Of a stretch of 64,000 nucleotides of DNA, positions 30,956 to 44,100 are shown one piece after another. Source of the stretch: Tomocerus qinae. Taxonomy: Eukaryota; Arthropoda; Collembola; Entomobryomorpha; Tomoceridae. Below the pieces are notes generated by a model. That model worked only from the letters and a program-made list of their open reading frames with translations. It was not told where the DNA came from and made no database searches. The DNA lies in contig CM034546.1 in assembly GCA_020055645.1 (NCBI GenBank), positions 128,547,875-128,611,874 of the forward strand, written 5' to 3'. The translations under genes were made by a program, and so were the position numbers. Each line of letters begins with the position of its first letter. Positions within the stretch are counted from its first letter, which is position 1.

Positions 30956-33900
30956 AGATAAAGTCTATTAGCCAAGCTCCGAGGATGGCCATGGAAACTA
31001 AAAATTCTCATGAGCCACTGCAAGTGGCCAAACCCTGGCTTATTGAGAAGATCCGGCCTTGTATGAAAATTTGTAGAAGCAGTGGAACCATCCAGAAAAT
31101 TGATTTTTTCTTGCCTGAAGATCTTCTAAGGCAATCAATAAAAAGGTTCATTGGATCCGTGGCAAAAGTGGTTATACTTTGCCACGGATTCCGACAAACC
31201 TTAGAATCGGCCTGGATGGAAGACATGTCAAGAAATATCTTGTTAGTGGAGCCGGCCACCACCGTTGTCACCGTCGGGTGGGAACATGGAGCCAATTTAT
31301 ACTTGTATAATTATTCTCAGGCGCTGGCCAATGTCCAATCAGTGGGCATTTGGCTAGCAAATGTCCTGAGAATTTTTAAAGAAGTTCAAGTACAGTATAT
31401 ACACGCCGTGGGCTTCAGCTTAGGGTAAGTCCTTTAAAATAATATTTAATAAAAAACTAATAAATAATTTAATATAGTCATAGTCAAGCACGTATTTAGT
31501 AGGAGGGGGGCCCAGCGCTCCCCCTAAATCTAAGAAAAAGAGAATTTTTTTCTCAAAAATGGCCAAAAATTGCAAAATTTTTTCGCGCTTTGCGCGAATA
31601 TGTCTTATTTTTTGTATAATTTTTGCTTCCGCCCCCCCTTGAACAAATTTCTAGATACGTGCCTATTCATAGTAGTCTGTGCATGTCCATATACGGGGGT
31701 AACTCCGTTCCCTTTTAGGAGAAGTGTTTCCAAATTACTAGAAACCTTTCTTACCAATAGGTAAACTTAAATACCAAGTTTGGTAAAAAATATCTTTGGT
31801 ACTTTTCAAAATATTGCACTTTTTAGTCGAAAATCTTTATATTTATTGCCTATTTTAAACCCCATTATTTCTAAAAGTAGCAACAATTTTGTCCACTTTA
31901 TACTTTTTAAAAATCAATTGACCTTTTCGCGGTTTCTCGATTGGTGGGCCAGTGGTTGAAGTTTACTAGTAGTTTAGTAGGAGTTTCTGACGAATGTATA
32001 AATTACTCAGGAACCAAAAGATACCTACAATGTGTAAATTAGTAGCAGGTTCCGCAACTATCCTACATTTCAGTTTTGAAAATCTCAATCTTCTACGATT
32101 CGTAAAACAGGAGTTCTGATTTTTCTACTAAAAAAGTATAGAGAAAACCCATTATATTCCACTCAAAATAAGTGGTTTTTCCCTGTACTTTTTAGTAGAA
32201 AAATCAGAACTCCTGTTTTACGAATCGTAGAAGATTGAGATTTTCAAAACTGAAATGTAGGATAGTTGCGGAACTTGCTACTAATTTACACAATGCAGGT
32301 ATCTCTTCTGGTTTCTGAGTAATTTATACTTTTGTCAGAAACTCCTACTAAACTACTAGTAAACTTCAACCACTGGCCCACCAATCGAGAAACCGCGAAA
32401 AGGTCAATTGCATATTGGTACACCAATCTGTGGTGATTACGTTTCGCAAAATACTCACAAAAATGTCTCACCTGAAAAGGCAACGAAACGGCCCAGCAGA
32501 AAACTCCGACGTGACATCTAAAAGTCCGTTTATTTAACGAACTCATAATTATTATGAAAAGTAATAGCGTATCGATAAAAGAAATGTAGAATAGCAATAT
32601 AATCTAAAGTTTTATATATTTGTGAATTAAAAATGTTTTTGATTTGTGAATAATGAATGTTCAGTTTCAAATCGTGACTTCAGCCGCAAACTTAAATATT
32701 TATATTATTATTTTTTAATGCAGGGCCCACGTGGTTGGAACCGCTGGACGATTTAGCGGGGTATTGGACCGGATTACGGGGTTGGACCCCGCCGGTGTTC
32801 TCTTAGAAGATCGAGACACCCACGACATTAAGCTGAGAATGGGAGACGCGAATTTTATAGACGTGAGTTGGTTCGGTTGGATAGGATCTAAAGTAGTGAG
32901 TTACTCAATACCTTAGATCCAATCCAACCAACAGCGAAGTGGGTAGTGGAGGCAATAAATGACTCACTTTGAGTCTTTTATTGCCTCCACTACCCACTTC
33001 CCCGGATACTTTAGTTTTTAAAGGATTATTTATGCTTTGATTGACCTTTTCGCGGTTTCTCGATTGGTGGGCCAGTGGTTGAAGTTTACTAGTAGTTTAG
33101 TAGGAGTTTCTGACGAATGTATAAATTACTCAGGAACCAAAAGATACCTACAATGTGTAAATTAGTAGCAGGTTCCGCAACTATCCTACATTTCAGTTTT
33201 GAAAATCTCAACCTTCTACGATTCGTAAAACAGGAGTTCTGATTTTTCTACTAAAAAAGTATAGAGAAAAACCATTATATTCCACTCAAAATAAGTGGTT
33301 TTTCCCTGTACTTTTTAGTAGAAAAATCAGAACTCCTGTTTTACGAATCGTAGAAGATTGAGATTTTCAAAACTGAAATGTAGGATAGTTGCGGAACTTG
33401 CTACTAATTTACACAATGCAGGTATCTCTTCTGGTTTCTGAGTAATTTATACTTTTGTCAGAAACTCCTACTAAACTACTAGTAAACTTCAACCACTGGC
33501 CCACCAATCGAGAAACCGCGAAAAGGTCAATTTTGTCAGCATTCATTTTTAAATGTTTTGTATGATATTATAGACAATAATCACCGACGGCTACTGCAGT
33601 TTTGATGGTTTTTCCGTAAGTTTTTACGCTTGTTTTTTGCGTGTAGATGTACGGTTGGAATCAAGCACGTATTTAGTAGGGGGCGGGGGGGGGGGCGCAG
33701 CGCCCCCCCTAAATCTAAGAAAAAGAGAATTTTTTTCTCAAAAATGGTAAATAATTGCAAAATTTTTCGCGCTTCGCGCGAATGTCTTATTTTTTGTATA
33801 ATTTTTGCTTCCGCCCCCCCTTGAACAAATTTCTAGATATGTGCCTGGTTGGTATTTACATTGCCTCAAAGTATTAGTTACAGATGATTACAATGAAAAA

Positions 33901-34335
33901 ATTATGACAATTATCAGGATTTTTACAAATATTCAAGTGGTTAGTATTAAAAATAAGGTATTTTTAATAATTTTTTCGCAACAGTATTGTGGAAGTCTGG
34001 AACGGTTGGGCCACGTAGCGTTCTATGTTAATTTCGGGTACGAACAGCCTGAAGTCCCATTTTTTTCATTAGGAGAGCACCACCGCAGGGCATTTCTACT
34101 GTTTAATTACAGTATAATTCACCGGCTGGCGTTTTTTACGGTGTATCAGCTCAGCCGGGATCCCACAGCAGGCCATCCATGTTTGGGAGTGAAGACTCCC
34201 CAAATTAAATTATGTGCTCAGATGGGGTGGTATTGCAAGCCAGACAGCAATGGCTGCTATTTAGTGCGGACGACGGGGCAGCCACCTTGGGAACCGTACC
34301 CAGGAAATATGTATATAAAAATATTTCATTTATAG
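30956..34335 (+). CDS. Pancreatic-lipase-family (lipase/vitellogenin-like) protein, no own signal exon found
   Basis: Four exons (30956-31424, 32724-32862, 33574-33615, 33985-34335) join in phase to about 333 codons ending in TAG. The fold is that of the neutral lipase family: ILCHGFRQ (oxyanion loop), VTVGWEHGA, nucleophile motif GFSLGAHVVG, catalytic Asp in GLDPAG, ITDGYC, GHVAFYVNFGYEQP and EHHRRA with the expected catalytic His. All three triad residues are present, so it could be an active esterase. Family members are secreted; the usual signal-peptide exon is not seen. Instead the acceptor at 30956 needs a phase-1 donor and the truncated Prp8 exon supplies exactly that 120 bp upstream. 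A leucine-codon-initiated hydrophobic stretch right before the acceptor has no ATG. Introns are packed with MITEs. Confidence 0.8.
31485..31665. mobile_element. hAT-like MITE, 'CAAGCACGTAT' family, copy C
   Basis: It starts CAAGCACGTATTTAG and ends ATACGTGCCTA, flanked by GTCATAGT and TTCATAGT (7 of 8 match). It contains a TTTTTCGCGC..GCGCGAA inner hairpin shared with copy D. It lies in lipase intron 1. Confidence 0.87.
31918..32407. mobile_element. 490-bp palindromic element, copy 1
   Basis: The ends TTGACCTTTTCGCGG and its complement bound arms of more than 200 bp that pair almost completely around about 32160. It is nearly identical to 33041-33530, with the same length. It lies in lipase intron 1. 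Confidence 0.9.
32871..33000. repeat. Two adjacent hairpins just after lipase exon 2
   Basis: The first pairs GGTTGGATAGGATCTAAAG with its near-complement (about 32873-32931). The second (32936-33000) has about 30-bp arms (GAAGTGGGTAGTGGAGGCAA / complement) with a 3-nt loop. They start within 10 bp of the 5' splice site. Confidence 0.85.
33041..33530. mobile_element. 490-bp palindromic element, copy 2
   Basis: It is the same element as 31918-32407, differing at only a few positions that I could see, in lipase intron 2. Near-identity implies recent transposition or local duplication. Confidence 0.9.
33662..33847. mobile_element. hAT-like MITE, 'CAAGCACGTAT' family, copy D
   Basis: The 186-bp element is flanked by GTTGGAAT and GTTGGTAT (7 of 8). 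It is very similar to copy C, including the inner GCGCGAA hairpin, and lies in lipase intron 3. Confidence 0.87.
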
Positions 34336-34374
34336 TTTTAGACAAGCATATTACTTATTCATCACTTCCTTTTT

Positions 34375-34602
34375 AATTGTGAGGGTTGAGATTAATACTT
34401 GTTTGTTTACATTATTTAGATAGGTATATTGCCCTCCTGGTCAACCGGTAAAAGTCAGAGTATCGTACCAGAAACTGCTAAGCGTCAAAAAAGCTCTAAC
34501 CTCTTGCAGATTCAAGATTTGTCAATGGGCCGTCTTATTAATCTTGGCATCTTAATCTTCCACAGATGGCAACATTATAATATCGCTTGGCAAATCATCT
34601 TC
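34375..34602 (+). pseudogene. Scrambled Prp8 gene fragments
   Basis: Positions 34375-34475 match Prp8 genomic DNA around 24350-24451, including intron sequence ahead of the exon beginning at 24402. After a deletion, 'CTAAGCGTCAAAAAAGC' matches 24496-24512. Then 34500-34602 matches 23228-23332, an earlier exon. So later and earlier Prp8 exons are joined in reversed order on the same strand. Retained intron sequence shows a DNA-level copy, not a retrocopy. It carries mismatches and no usable frame. Confidence 0.88.
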
Positions 34603-34608
34603 TGATGA

Positions 34609-34669
34609 GTCCTCTCCCCATGAGAAGCAATGACCAAAGTTTGGTCATTGCTTCTCATGGGGAGAGGAC
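34609..34669. repeat. Perfect 30-bp-arm hairpin with 1-nt loop
   Basis: GTCCTCTCCCCATGAGAAGC and the following 10 bp are mirrored exactly on the other strand around a single central base. It directly follows the scrambled Prp8 fragment. Confidence 0.92.
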
Positions 34670-34765
34670 AGAGAACAAGCTCGAGAGTAAGTTTTATTAG
34701 TAATTCGGTTGACTCTTAAAATCAAAATAAATTGAACTGGTTTGGTAAACTGATGTTAATTATGT

Positions 34766-37700
34766 TTAGGAATTTGGTAATTGCCAATACTTTACGAAAT
34801 AGTGTTAATGTAGAACTAATCAACGATGGCATTAAATACAAAGTCGAAGCTGTAAAAAGTGGTGGCATTCGTGGTCGGATGAAGTCGGCCGTTCAAGAAT
34901 TACTAAGGAATTATCTCACCGTTGAAACTCAGTTCCAACATGGCCACTACGATAAATGTGTTTCTGTACTCCGAGAGAAACATAAGGATGACATCGCTTC
35001 TGTAGCTGCAACTATTTTCTCTCACTACCAAGTAAATATCACATCCAGTGACTTTGTCCCCTTTTTAGACAATTCTTGGAAATTAATATTTGTAAAACTA
35101 ATTTTTTACCATTCAAATAAAGCAGTCCGAATGGCAGCACTCGAGGTAAATCTACTCAACACTTTGTGATATAATTTTAAATCAATTCCTAAGGTAATTT
35201 TGATATTATCTTCAGGTGTATGTAAGGAGAGCTTATACTTCGTACGAATTAAATAGCCTTCAACATCAAGAGTTATACTGTTCCCTCTGCGTCGTACAAT
35301 TCCAGTTTCTTCTACTGTCGTCTCATCCCAACAGGTAAAATTCTTTATGGAAATTGGTCAGAGGCGTCTTAATTAATAAAACTATTTACCAATTTACCAA
35401 TTTTATCACTTCTAGAATTCCTCACAACAAAGCTGCCAACCAGTTTAATCATGTACTTTCGTTGGATGAGATGCAGTATCTTGAAACACCATTTCAATTG
35501 GACGATTGCCAACGAACGGGAATAATGGCTGCGTTTTCCAAGTTTGATGAGTTCGAAAACTATTTTGAAGATCTGATAGATTTGTTTGTCAAAGATTCTC
35601 CCCCTGATTCACCAAAGGCCATGATGGGTTCTGCTGAAGACGACAGCAAAGGAATGTCCATATCAATTAGCTCAAATTTCAGTGATGTTGCTATTAACAT
35701 TAGTGACTATGACTTCAAGGTATGCCCTTTAATTATAACAAAAACTTTTCCAGGACTTTGCTAAAAATTGTGTATTTATCTGATTGTAATTTAAATATTC
35801 TAGCCAACAGAGCCGATACATATACTAAATGTAGCTATTAAGATGGAAAATGAAATCGATGACAACAATCTAAGCGGCCAATTTGCTCAATTCACGATGA
35901 AACACCGTGAAAATCTTTTGGGAAGATGAATTCGTCGAATTACATTTGTAGTCCTCTACAGGTAATGTACCTTTCATATATCCGTGTCATTATGTTAATT
36001 GTATCTATGGTAGTTGAAAATTTTTTAAACATTTTATATACAGACGTCAATTTCCTAAATATTTCACCTATCGTGCTCGGGATAACTTCCTTGAAGACCG
36101 GATTTACCGTCACTTGGAGCCAGCTTTAGCTTTTCAGTTAGAAATCAACAGGATGAGAATGTACGACTTGGAAGCTCTTCAAACATCAAATCGGAAGATG
36201 CACTTGTACTTGGGGAAAGCTAAAGTTCCAAAAGGGCAAGATGTTACCGATTATCGATTTTTTATTCGTTCCATTATTCGCCATTCAGATCTGATCACTA
36301 AGGAAGCTTCTTTTGAGTATTTACAAAACGAAGGAGAACGGCTTCTTCTGGAATCAATGGACGAGTTAGAGATCGCTTTCTCCCATCCTCACAGCAAACG
36401 CACGGATTGTAACCACATCTTCTTGAATTTCGTCCCCACAGTCATCATGGATCCTTCTAAGGTATGTATATTGGATATTAGCATGTACAAGGAAGTAAAC
36501 GATCCAAACTCTGGATTGGTAAGCAGTTATTATGCGTCTGTTTTGATTATAACGATTTTAATTATTAAAATATTTGTTATTGCTATGTCTAACAGATTAA
36601 ATTTGAGTCCTTCGGCACAAAAAATGTCCCGCTTCATGGCTATCCAGTTTCAACTCCATACAAAACGAAAGACTATCTACAACAAAAGCGTTTCCAAGCT
36701 CAAAGCAATGGCACCACTTATGTCTATGACTTCCCTGATATGTTCAAACAAGTTTTGGAAAGAATTTGGAAGGACTACAAAGACTCGCACCCGAAAGGTA
36801 TTTTATTTCTGAAATCCCTGTTGAATTTATAAACGGAATTTTAGAGTACGATAAATCTTGTTTTCATTTGTCAGACTCAGTTGAACAACTTCAGCTCTGA
36901 TACAATACATTGAGCTGACCCTGGACAGTAGGAATCATCTCACTGAGCAGAAAAGAACAGAAGGAGAAAATGATGTGCGGTTTTGACATAATCTTAAATT
37001 ATTCTCATATAAGTTCTGCATTACATTCCCAATACAGATACAGATACAGATAGATAGATATAATACAGATTGGTATGGTAGCTTGGAAAATGACACTTTT
37101 TACTCCGGAGTACCCGACAGACAGAAATAATAGTCATTTCCAACGATATTACGCATTTAATTGGTTCCTTTAGCGTCAAAGAAGATCTTCTATTTTTAAA
37201 AGCGTCTGAATTATCCAGAAAAAATACCAAGAATTTATTTGGCAGCTAATAGTGGAGCTAGAATCGGCCTTGCAGAAGAGATCAAACATTTGTTTAGGAT
37301 ATCATGGGAAGATTCTGAAGACCTGGAGAAAGGTTTCCGCTACTTATATCTTACCCCTGAAGATTATACAAAAGTGGCATCGCTAAATTCTGTTCATGTT
37401 GAGCTCATTGAAGACGAAGGGGAAGCTCGCTACAAAATCACTGACGTAATAGGTAATGTCCGAATTGATAACAGGATTTTTATGCATTAAGTAATTGATG
37501 CTAATAATAATAATTTGTAGAGGCAAGGCAAAGAAGATGGCATTGGCGTGGAAAATTTGCGATATGCGGGGACAATTGCTGGAGAAACGTCACAAGCATA
37601 CAAAGAAGTTGTCACAATTTCAATGGTGACTTGCAGAGCAATTGGTATCGGGGCTTATTTAGTCCGTCTTGGTCAACGTGTCATACAGATTGAAAATTCT

Positions 37701-40233
37701 CATATCATCCTCACTGGATATGGAGCTTTAAATAAAGTAAGTGTAATTTACGTGTTTGCTTGCTAAAGATTTATTGCCGCTTTAAATGCAGACACCCGTC
37801 AGACTGGATGCTATTACTGTGGCTCGATTCGAAATGTATTTGCACTAGTAGTACAGTATGGCATTTATTGCGTTATGTTGATATGTGGTCCTATGTAAAG
37901 TGTAACGTTGTAAATGGGACGTTTTATTAGAAAAAATGCTAAGGCCTCATTGAGATACATTTTCATTGATTTATTTGTAACTGGGCTAAATGAGTTGCAA
38001 ACTGTACTGGAATACATTAGGATGAAATTACAGGCCAATATTATAATATAAAATAGAACTTCCTCTAAATATTGTTCTTTAATGTTTGAAGTTATTGGGA
38101 CGAGAAGTGTATACTTCAAACAATCAACTTGGTGGAATTCAAATAATGTACAACAATGGAGTGTCTCATAAAACGGAACGCCACGACATGGAAGGCATCA
38201 ACACAATTTTGAAATGGCTGTCCTATGTTCCAGCCTACAAAGGAGGGCTTCTTCCAATCATGAGTCCAATTGATCCGATTGACCGAGAAGTAGGATTTTA
38301 TCATACTAAAGCTCCATATGATCCTCGATGGCTTCTGTCAGGACGACAAAATCCAAGTAATGATTAATTTATTACGCAATTAACTTTATTGAAGAATTGA
38401 ATTGAAATGAGTTGAATGATCAATGATGCCATTCTGTCTTTCAGATAATGAAAATGAATGGGAAAGCGGATTTTTTGATTATGGAACTTTTGATGAGATC
38501 ATGAGACCATGGGCACAAACGGTGGTTACAGGAAGAGCAAGACTCGGTGGAATCCCAGTTGGAGTGATTTGTGTGGAAACCCGGACTGTAGAATTGAACC
38601 TTCCTGCAGATCCTGCTAATTTAGACTCCGAAGCGAGAGTAATAATAAATGCGAAGTATGAGCAGTAGTAAGATTGGCAAGTACACTTTAATTTTATATA
38701 TTTTTTATTTTGCAGACTGTGTCACAAGCAGGCCAAGTATGGTTTCCCGACTCGGCTTACAAAACCGCACAAGCCATCATGGACTTCAGTAAGGAAGAAT
38801 TGCCTCTAATAATTTTTGCCAATTGGAGAGGTTTCTCAGGTGGAATGAAAGGTAAGCATTTGACAATGTAATCTGATGCCAATACTTATTTGGCAAAAAT
38901 GTTTGTACTGAAGTATAAATGTATTTTATTATGTGGTTTTTAGATATGTACGAACAAGTGATGAAATTCGGTTCTTATATTGTGGATGGCCTTCGGGAAT
39001 ACCAACAACCCATAATTGTGTACATTCCTCCTCACGGCGAACTTCGTGGAGGAGCTTGGGTTGTCATTGATCCGACTATTAATCAGCGCCACATGGAAAT
39101 GTATGCAGATACTGAAGCTCGCGGAGGAATATTGGAGCCTGAGGGTGTAGTGGAGATCAAATACAGGATGAAGGATTTAATCAAAACTATGAACAGGTAA
39201 ATTAGCGTATTGGCCGTCGTCAATAATTAGCGTGGGTATTTCTCATGAATTTACTAAATAAATATTTTCTATTGTGTTATCTAGGTTGGATCCTGAAATG
39301 ATTAGACTACGAACTGCTCTGCTGACTGTGGCAGATACAAATCCTGAAGAAAAACTCAGCCTTGAAAAGAGTATTATAGAACGAGAACAGTTTTTAGACC
39401 AATTTATCAGCAGATTGCTATACATTTTGCAGATCTTCATGATACACCTGAAAGGATGCAAAAGAAAGGGGTTATTCAGGTAAATTAAAATACATTATAG
39501 GGTCAAATATCATTAGAATGTGGTTATTGTATGGTCACTCTTATTACGTAGGACATTGTTCCTTGGAAGCGATCACGAAATATACTTTATTGGAGGCTTC
39601 GTCGTCTTCTTCTGGAGGATTCTGTAGAGTCACAAATCATTAAAGTTCGGCCTAAACTTGTTAAACGGTCAAGTAGAAGCAATGTTAAGTAGATGGTTCA
39701 TTGAGGACAAGGGAGCTATGAATGTGAGCTAAATCTGCAATTTAATAATAATACAGTGAAATACGACGGTTAATGTTTTGATTTACTGTTTTCATCAATT
39801 ATTTTTGTGGCGTATAAAAATTTCAGGGACTTCAGCTATGGGAAGACAATTGTTGTTGAGTGGCTTTCGTCTCAGTTGGAAGAAAAGGATGGAAAATCAA
39901 TCGTTTTAGAAAATATTCGCTCTTTAAGACGTGATTCGGTTATATCGTCCACAAATGTTCTTATTGAGGTAAGAGTACCATTACAAGATTTTCCATTGAA
40001 AAATTGTTTACTCAACGTGCACTGGAATATAATATATAAGTGTTTTAATATTAAATAACTTTTGTTTTAAAAATATTTCAGGAGTATCCAGAGCTCGCCA
40101 TCGATTCTATTATCCAACTTCTGCAGCACATGAATCCACAACAAAGAGATAAAGCGATTCAAGCAATTTCAAAGGTTGATTGTACACAGGCTGTTGACAC
40201 TTCTGGAGCTGAGCGTAAAGAAGGAGAATCGTA
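34766..40233 (+). pseudogene. ACC: Acetyl-CoA carboxylase 3' half (central and carboxyltransferase regions), disrupted
   Basis: ACC makes malonyl-CoA for fatty-acid synthesis. The usual protein is about 2300 residues: biotin carboxylase, biotin carrier, central and carboxyltransferase domains. Here only the later part is present: [113 protein letters not shown] and [20 protein letters not shown], ending at a TAA after GAERKEGES. Introns are kept. Damage: in-frame TGA at 35927-35929 (between NLLGR and IRRITF); an exon segment lost with its acceptor near 35090; a skipped block before [10 protein letters not shown]; frameshifts near 37128, 37220, 39400, 39670 and 39855. The biotin domains are absent upstream, where a Prp8 fragment lies. 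It is an unprocessed, decayed copy; assembly error could explain some but not all lesions. Confidence 0.9.
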
Positions 40234-41190
40234 AAGTAGCAAAAAAACAAACCCAAAAAGCGCCGGCGTTGATGGAATCTAAATACTTGTTTATAGTAGG
40301 GTACTTTCTAAATGTAAGCATTTATCGGTTGCTAGTTCAGTTTTAGATAATTTTATTTTTCCAAACACTCGGTGCTTGAATTAAAACTACAACCAGTTAC
40401 TTAGGTTACTAAATATCTTTCCACGGGAGCATATTATAATCTGTGTGAGGCAAATTAATCTCAGATATAATTTTTGTGTAAATGTTTAAATCTGTTTCTA
40501 TTTTGCAGAGGCTAAAATTAGGTGGTTTGTTTGTAAAATAAATATAGATGTTATATAGGCGAGGCAGCCAATCTTCAAGGTGACTACTTGTATGTAGCTG
40601 AGAAAACAAGAATTAAATGTCATTAGAAAATGGCACAATTGTGCCTAACTCTTGCTACCATTATGTTGTTTTCTCTTAAGTAATAATTTATAGTTCAAAC
40701 TTAAAAGTTCTATTTAAAAGCTGTAGTAATAAATGTTTTGTTGTATCTCAGTAGCTCAGTTAAAATCTCAATAATAATGGTGTATATATCAAAAATGAAA
40801 CCATTGAAATGAAAGAATGAAAACCACTATTGAGTTTTTGCTCAGAAGTAGCGTTTTTATCGCATTTAATAATAGTTCTAATAGAAACGTTCAAAAAAAA
40901 TTTTTTCGAACTTTTTCGAAATTTTTTTCAAAATTTTGAAAAAAATTTGAAAAACTAAAAAAAGGGCCATGTGAAGAAAGCGTTTGCGAGAAGAATGGCG
41001 CTGGTTTCATGAAAATCGGTCCAGTAGTTTAGAAATGAATCATAGATGAACGACATAAGGCGGAAAACCGAAATAACTTAAAAACGGCGGGTTTTCAATA
41101 AAAATCCTGAAATTGGTTTTTTCATATCACTAAGTAGATTAGAATCTGAAAGTAACAACTTTGGCTGTGACAACTTGTTCGCATTTCGCA
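40234..41190. other. Downstream of ACC copy, no gene
   Basis: It contains AATAAA-type sites (about 40727) that could have served as a 3' end, and a low-complexity A/T tract with self-complementary AAATTTTT runs near 40890-40960. Confidence 0.45.
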
Positions 41191-44100
41191 TTTCGCACAA
41201 TTCAGGCGATGCATATTTGGGCTTGCAATTTCGAAACCCTTCTTCTATTTGTCGAATAAACTCGATGCCGTATTCCTTCGTAGGGTAAGGAACTTCTCCT
41301 AAAGAAAAGATTTCCCACAGTGTGATTCCATAAGCTCAAACGTCGGATTGGCAAGAGAAAGTTTTGGTGAGTAGAGACTCGAGGGCCAGCCACAGCCACG
41401 GCAGAGGATCTTTCGATGTCTTCTGGTATTCATTGTAGTTGTACATCCGACGACTCAGCCCAAAGTCAGCCACTTTGGCATTTCCCTCTGCTGTCAACAA
41501 AACATTTCGTGTTGCCAAATCCGAGTGAACGACATTTTTGGTGCCTAGAAATTCCATTCCAATAGAAATCTGCCACGACCAAACCAACAAACTTTTCATG
41601 GAGTGAAGTTGCGTTAAATCAGCAACCTCTTGAATAGTATTGTAAAAATGAGTATTTAGGTTTTTTAAATGGTGGATTCTTTGAGTAAATGTACCAAATA
41701 GTTTGGCCCACCGTATTATTAAAATTTAATATCGGACATTTTAAAAACAAATGTTTATTATTTCTCAAATAGGACTCCAAAGATCCCAAATCGCAAAATT
41801 CGATAGCCACATGAAGAATTCTTTAAAGATCAAAAAAACATGAATTTTCATAAATTATTGTAATAAGCAAACATAATTCAATTTTTATTGTATTACTGTA
41901 ATTGGAGACCTTTGTCAATCTCTTCCCTGTATGCTCCATACAGCTTGACTAAATTATCGCTTCCATTTCCGATGTACATGTGAACTTTCAGTTCCTTCAC
42001 TAACGCCCTGATATGAACTAAGGGACAGTTTCGCTTAACAGTCTTGAATGCTACAAATCCATCAACTCCATTCAGAAGGCCACTATCTGTTTTGTATTGC
42101 AAACTAACATTTACTTGACCCGGCCATGGTCCTTGTGTTCACTGAAAGGCAACTTGTAACGAAATACATGAAACACATATACAGCAGACAAGAATCACAG
42201 ATAACATGCTAATTACGAGATAACGTCAGGACCTAGAGCAATGATTTCACTTCTCTGCATAACTATGCATGTCTCCCATACATATACATATACTTCCATA
42301 CACATCCACACGTTCAGCTCTTTTGAACACCATAATTACCAGGTAAGACTAAATGTCAATAATTTCGCCATCCAGAATTAAGGTGTGTGTATTTGTCGAT
42401 TTTTTCTTCATTTCATAGAAATTGGATGATTAATACAATAAAATAAAGCTCATTGACTTCACAATTCTGTTACCAATAAAAAAAGAATTCTTCTCTATCT
42501 CAAAGTTGGAGTCAAAAGGTAGCAAAATGGGATCTGCTACTCTTTCACCCACATCTTCGTCATTTGTTGGGGCGTCGTTAGAGTCGTTACATTTATTTCC
42601 ATTCAATAAACTTATGATTTCTTTCATTTCTCGGTATTTTTTCATCTATTGAATGAACCATTTTTTAAAGCAAGCGGTTTTTAAAATAGTTGTCCAATAA
42701 GTCTCAAAAAATTTATTTTATTACCTATTCTCCTCGATATTGAACGAATATTACAAGTACTACCAAAATAATATTATACTTAATGGTACTGCAATCACTG
42801 TGTACAAAATGAAGGTATCATTCGTTTTTCCTAAATCGTACAAATTAATAAAGTTATGATGTTAGTTACAGCCCATTAGCTCTTAAAAATCAGGTGATTT
42901 TTACTTGCTTCTAATAACAAAAGTCTTGACAAACTTTCCAGCTACATTAGTTGCGGTGCAAGTATATTCTCCATAAAAGCTCTTTTTAAATATTGAAAAT
43001 AGTAACGTTTTGTTATTTAAAATCCGAATATCGTCTTCTATTATATCCTGAAGAATAGTCACAAATTTTAACATCAATGATTTTATATAAATTGCGATAA
43101 AAATACAACAATAACCTTGTTAAATCTTGTCCATTTCACTTCTGGGTCTGGAATTCCATTCCCCTGACAAGTTATAGTTTGGGAATCATCCCCTTCCTTA
43201 ATGTAGAACTCTGTTTGTCCAACAATTTCAGGTGCCACGGAATCTAAATTTAAAATAACGAAAGTTATTTTACTTATTAAGACTATCAGTTTAAAACGTT
43301 ACCATTGAGATGTTCAAGTACACGAGTACACGTCCCAGTCATTTGAGTTTATTACAGGAGCGTAACAAATGATTTGTTCAAGTTGTTTATTGTCCAGAAA
43401 AATTCCAACTATGCTTCCAGGATTAGATTGTTTTATAATCGTATCTTTAATTTAGATAAAAGTTAAATTACAGCTATAGATATATTTAATAATTATAATA
43501 GCAATTAAAATCTGTAATAATTATTATGCCAATAATTTAAAAGTAGTTCAGCCCATAATTTAAAGGACGGAGAAGGAATTTTTTTCAGAATGATCTCAAC
43601 CCTTCCGATTGGATAGTATAATTAAGTAAGTTAAAGTACCATTTCGCATTCTTGTTGACGTGCCATTGGAATATTTTAAGACCCAATGAATGCCATGTGC
43701 ATAGTAAAATGAATGCGCTTCACATCGGAAATAAAAAATTTGGTTCGTGTAAAAATAATTTGATTTTTCGTAGTCATTCGATGAAGGTTAATAATAATTA
43801 AATTAAGTAAAAATTGTTTACTGCATACACATTTAGTTAGAAGTAATACACACTGAGTAAAAGTATGCAATTAATATGCCGAAATGTAGAGATTGCATAT
43901 CCTTCGCATGTAAAAACGTTCTTTGGACGTCGAAACCTGATCGGAGGTTTTCCTGTAATTTTAAGTGGTAGATATTAGAATTTGGTAAGTTAACCTATCA
44001 TTTGACAAGTTTCATTTTAAAAGAGACGATTGACAGACTTTTGTAGATGATGCCCCAGCCGGGGGGCTCCGTCCTATTTTCCCCATTATTACAGATATAT

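Noticed and set aside
33630-33824. Plus-strand frame of 64 codons
   Set aside because: Lies in a hAT-like MITE inside a lipase intron.
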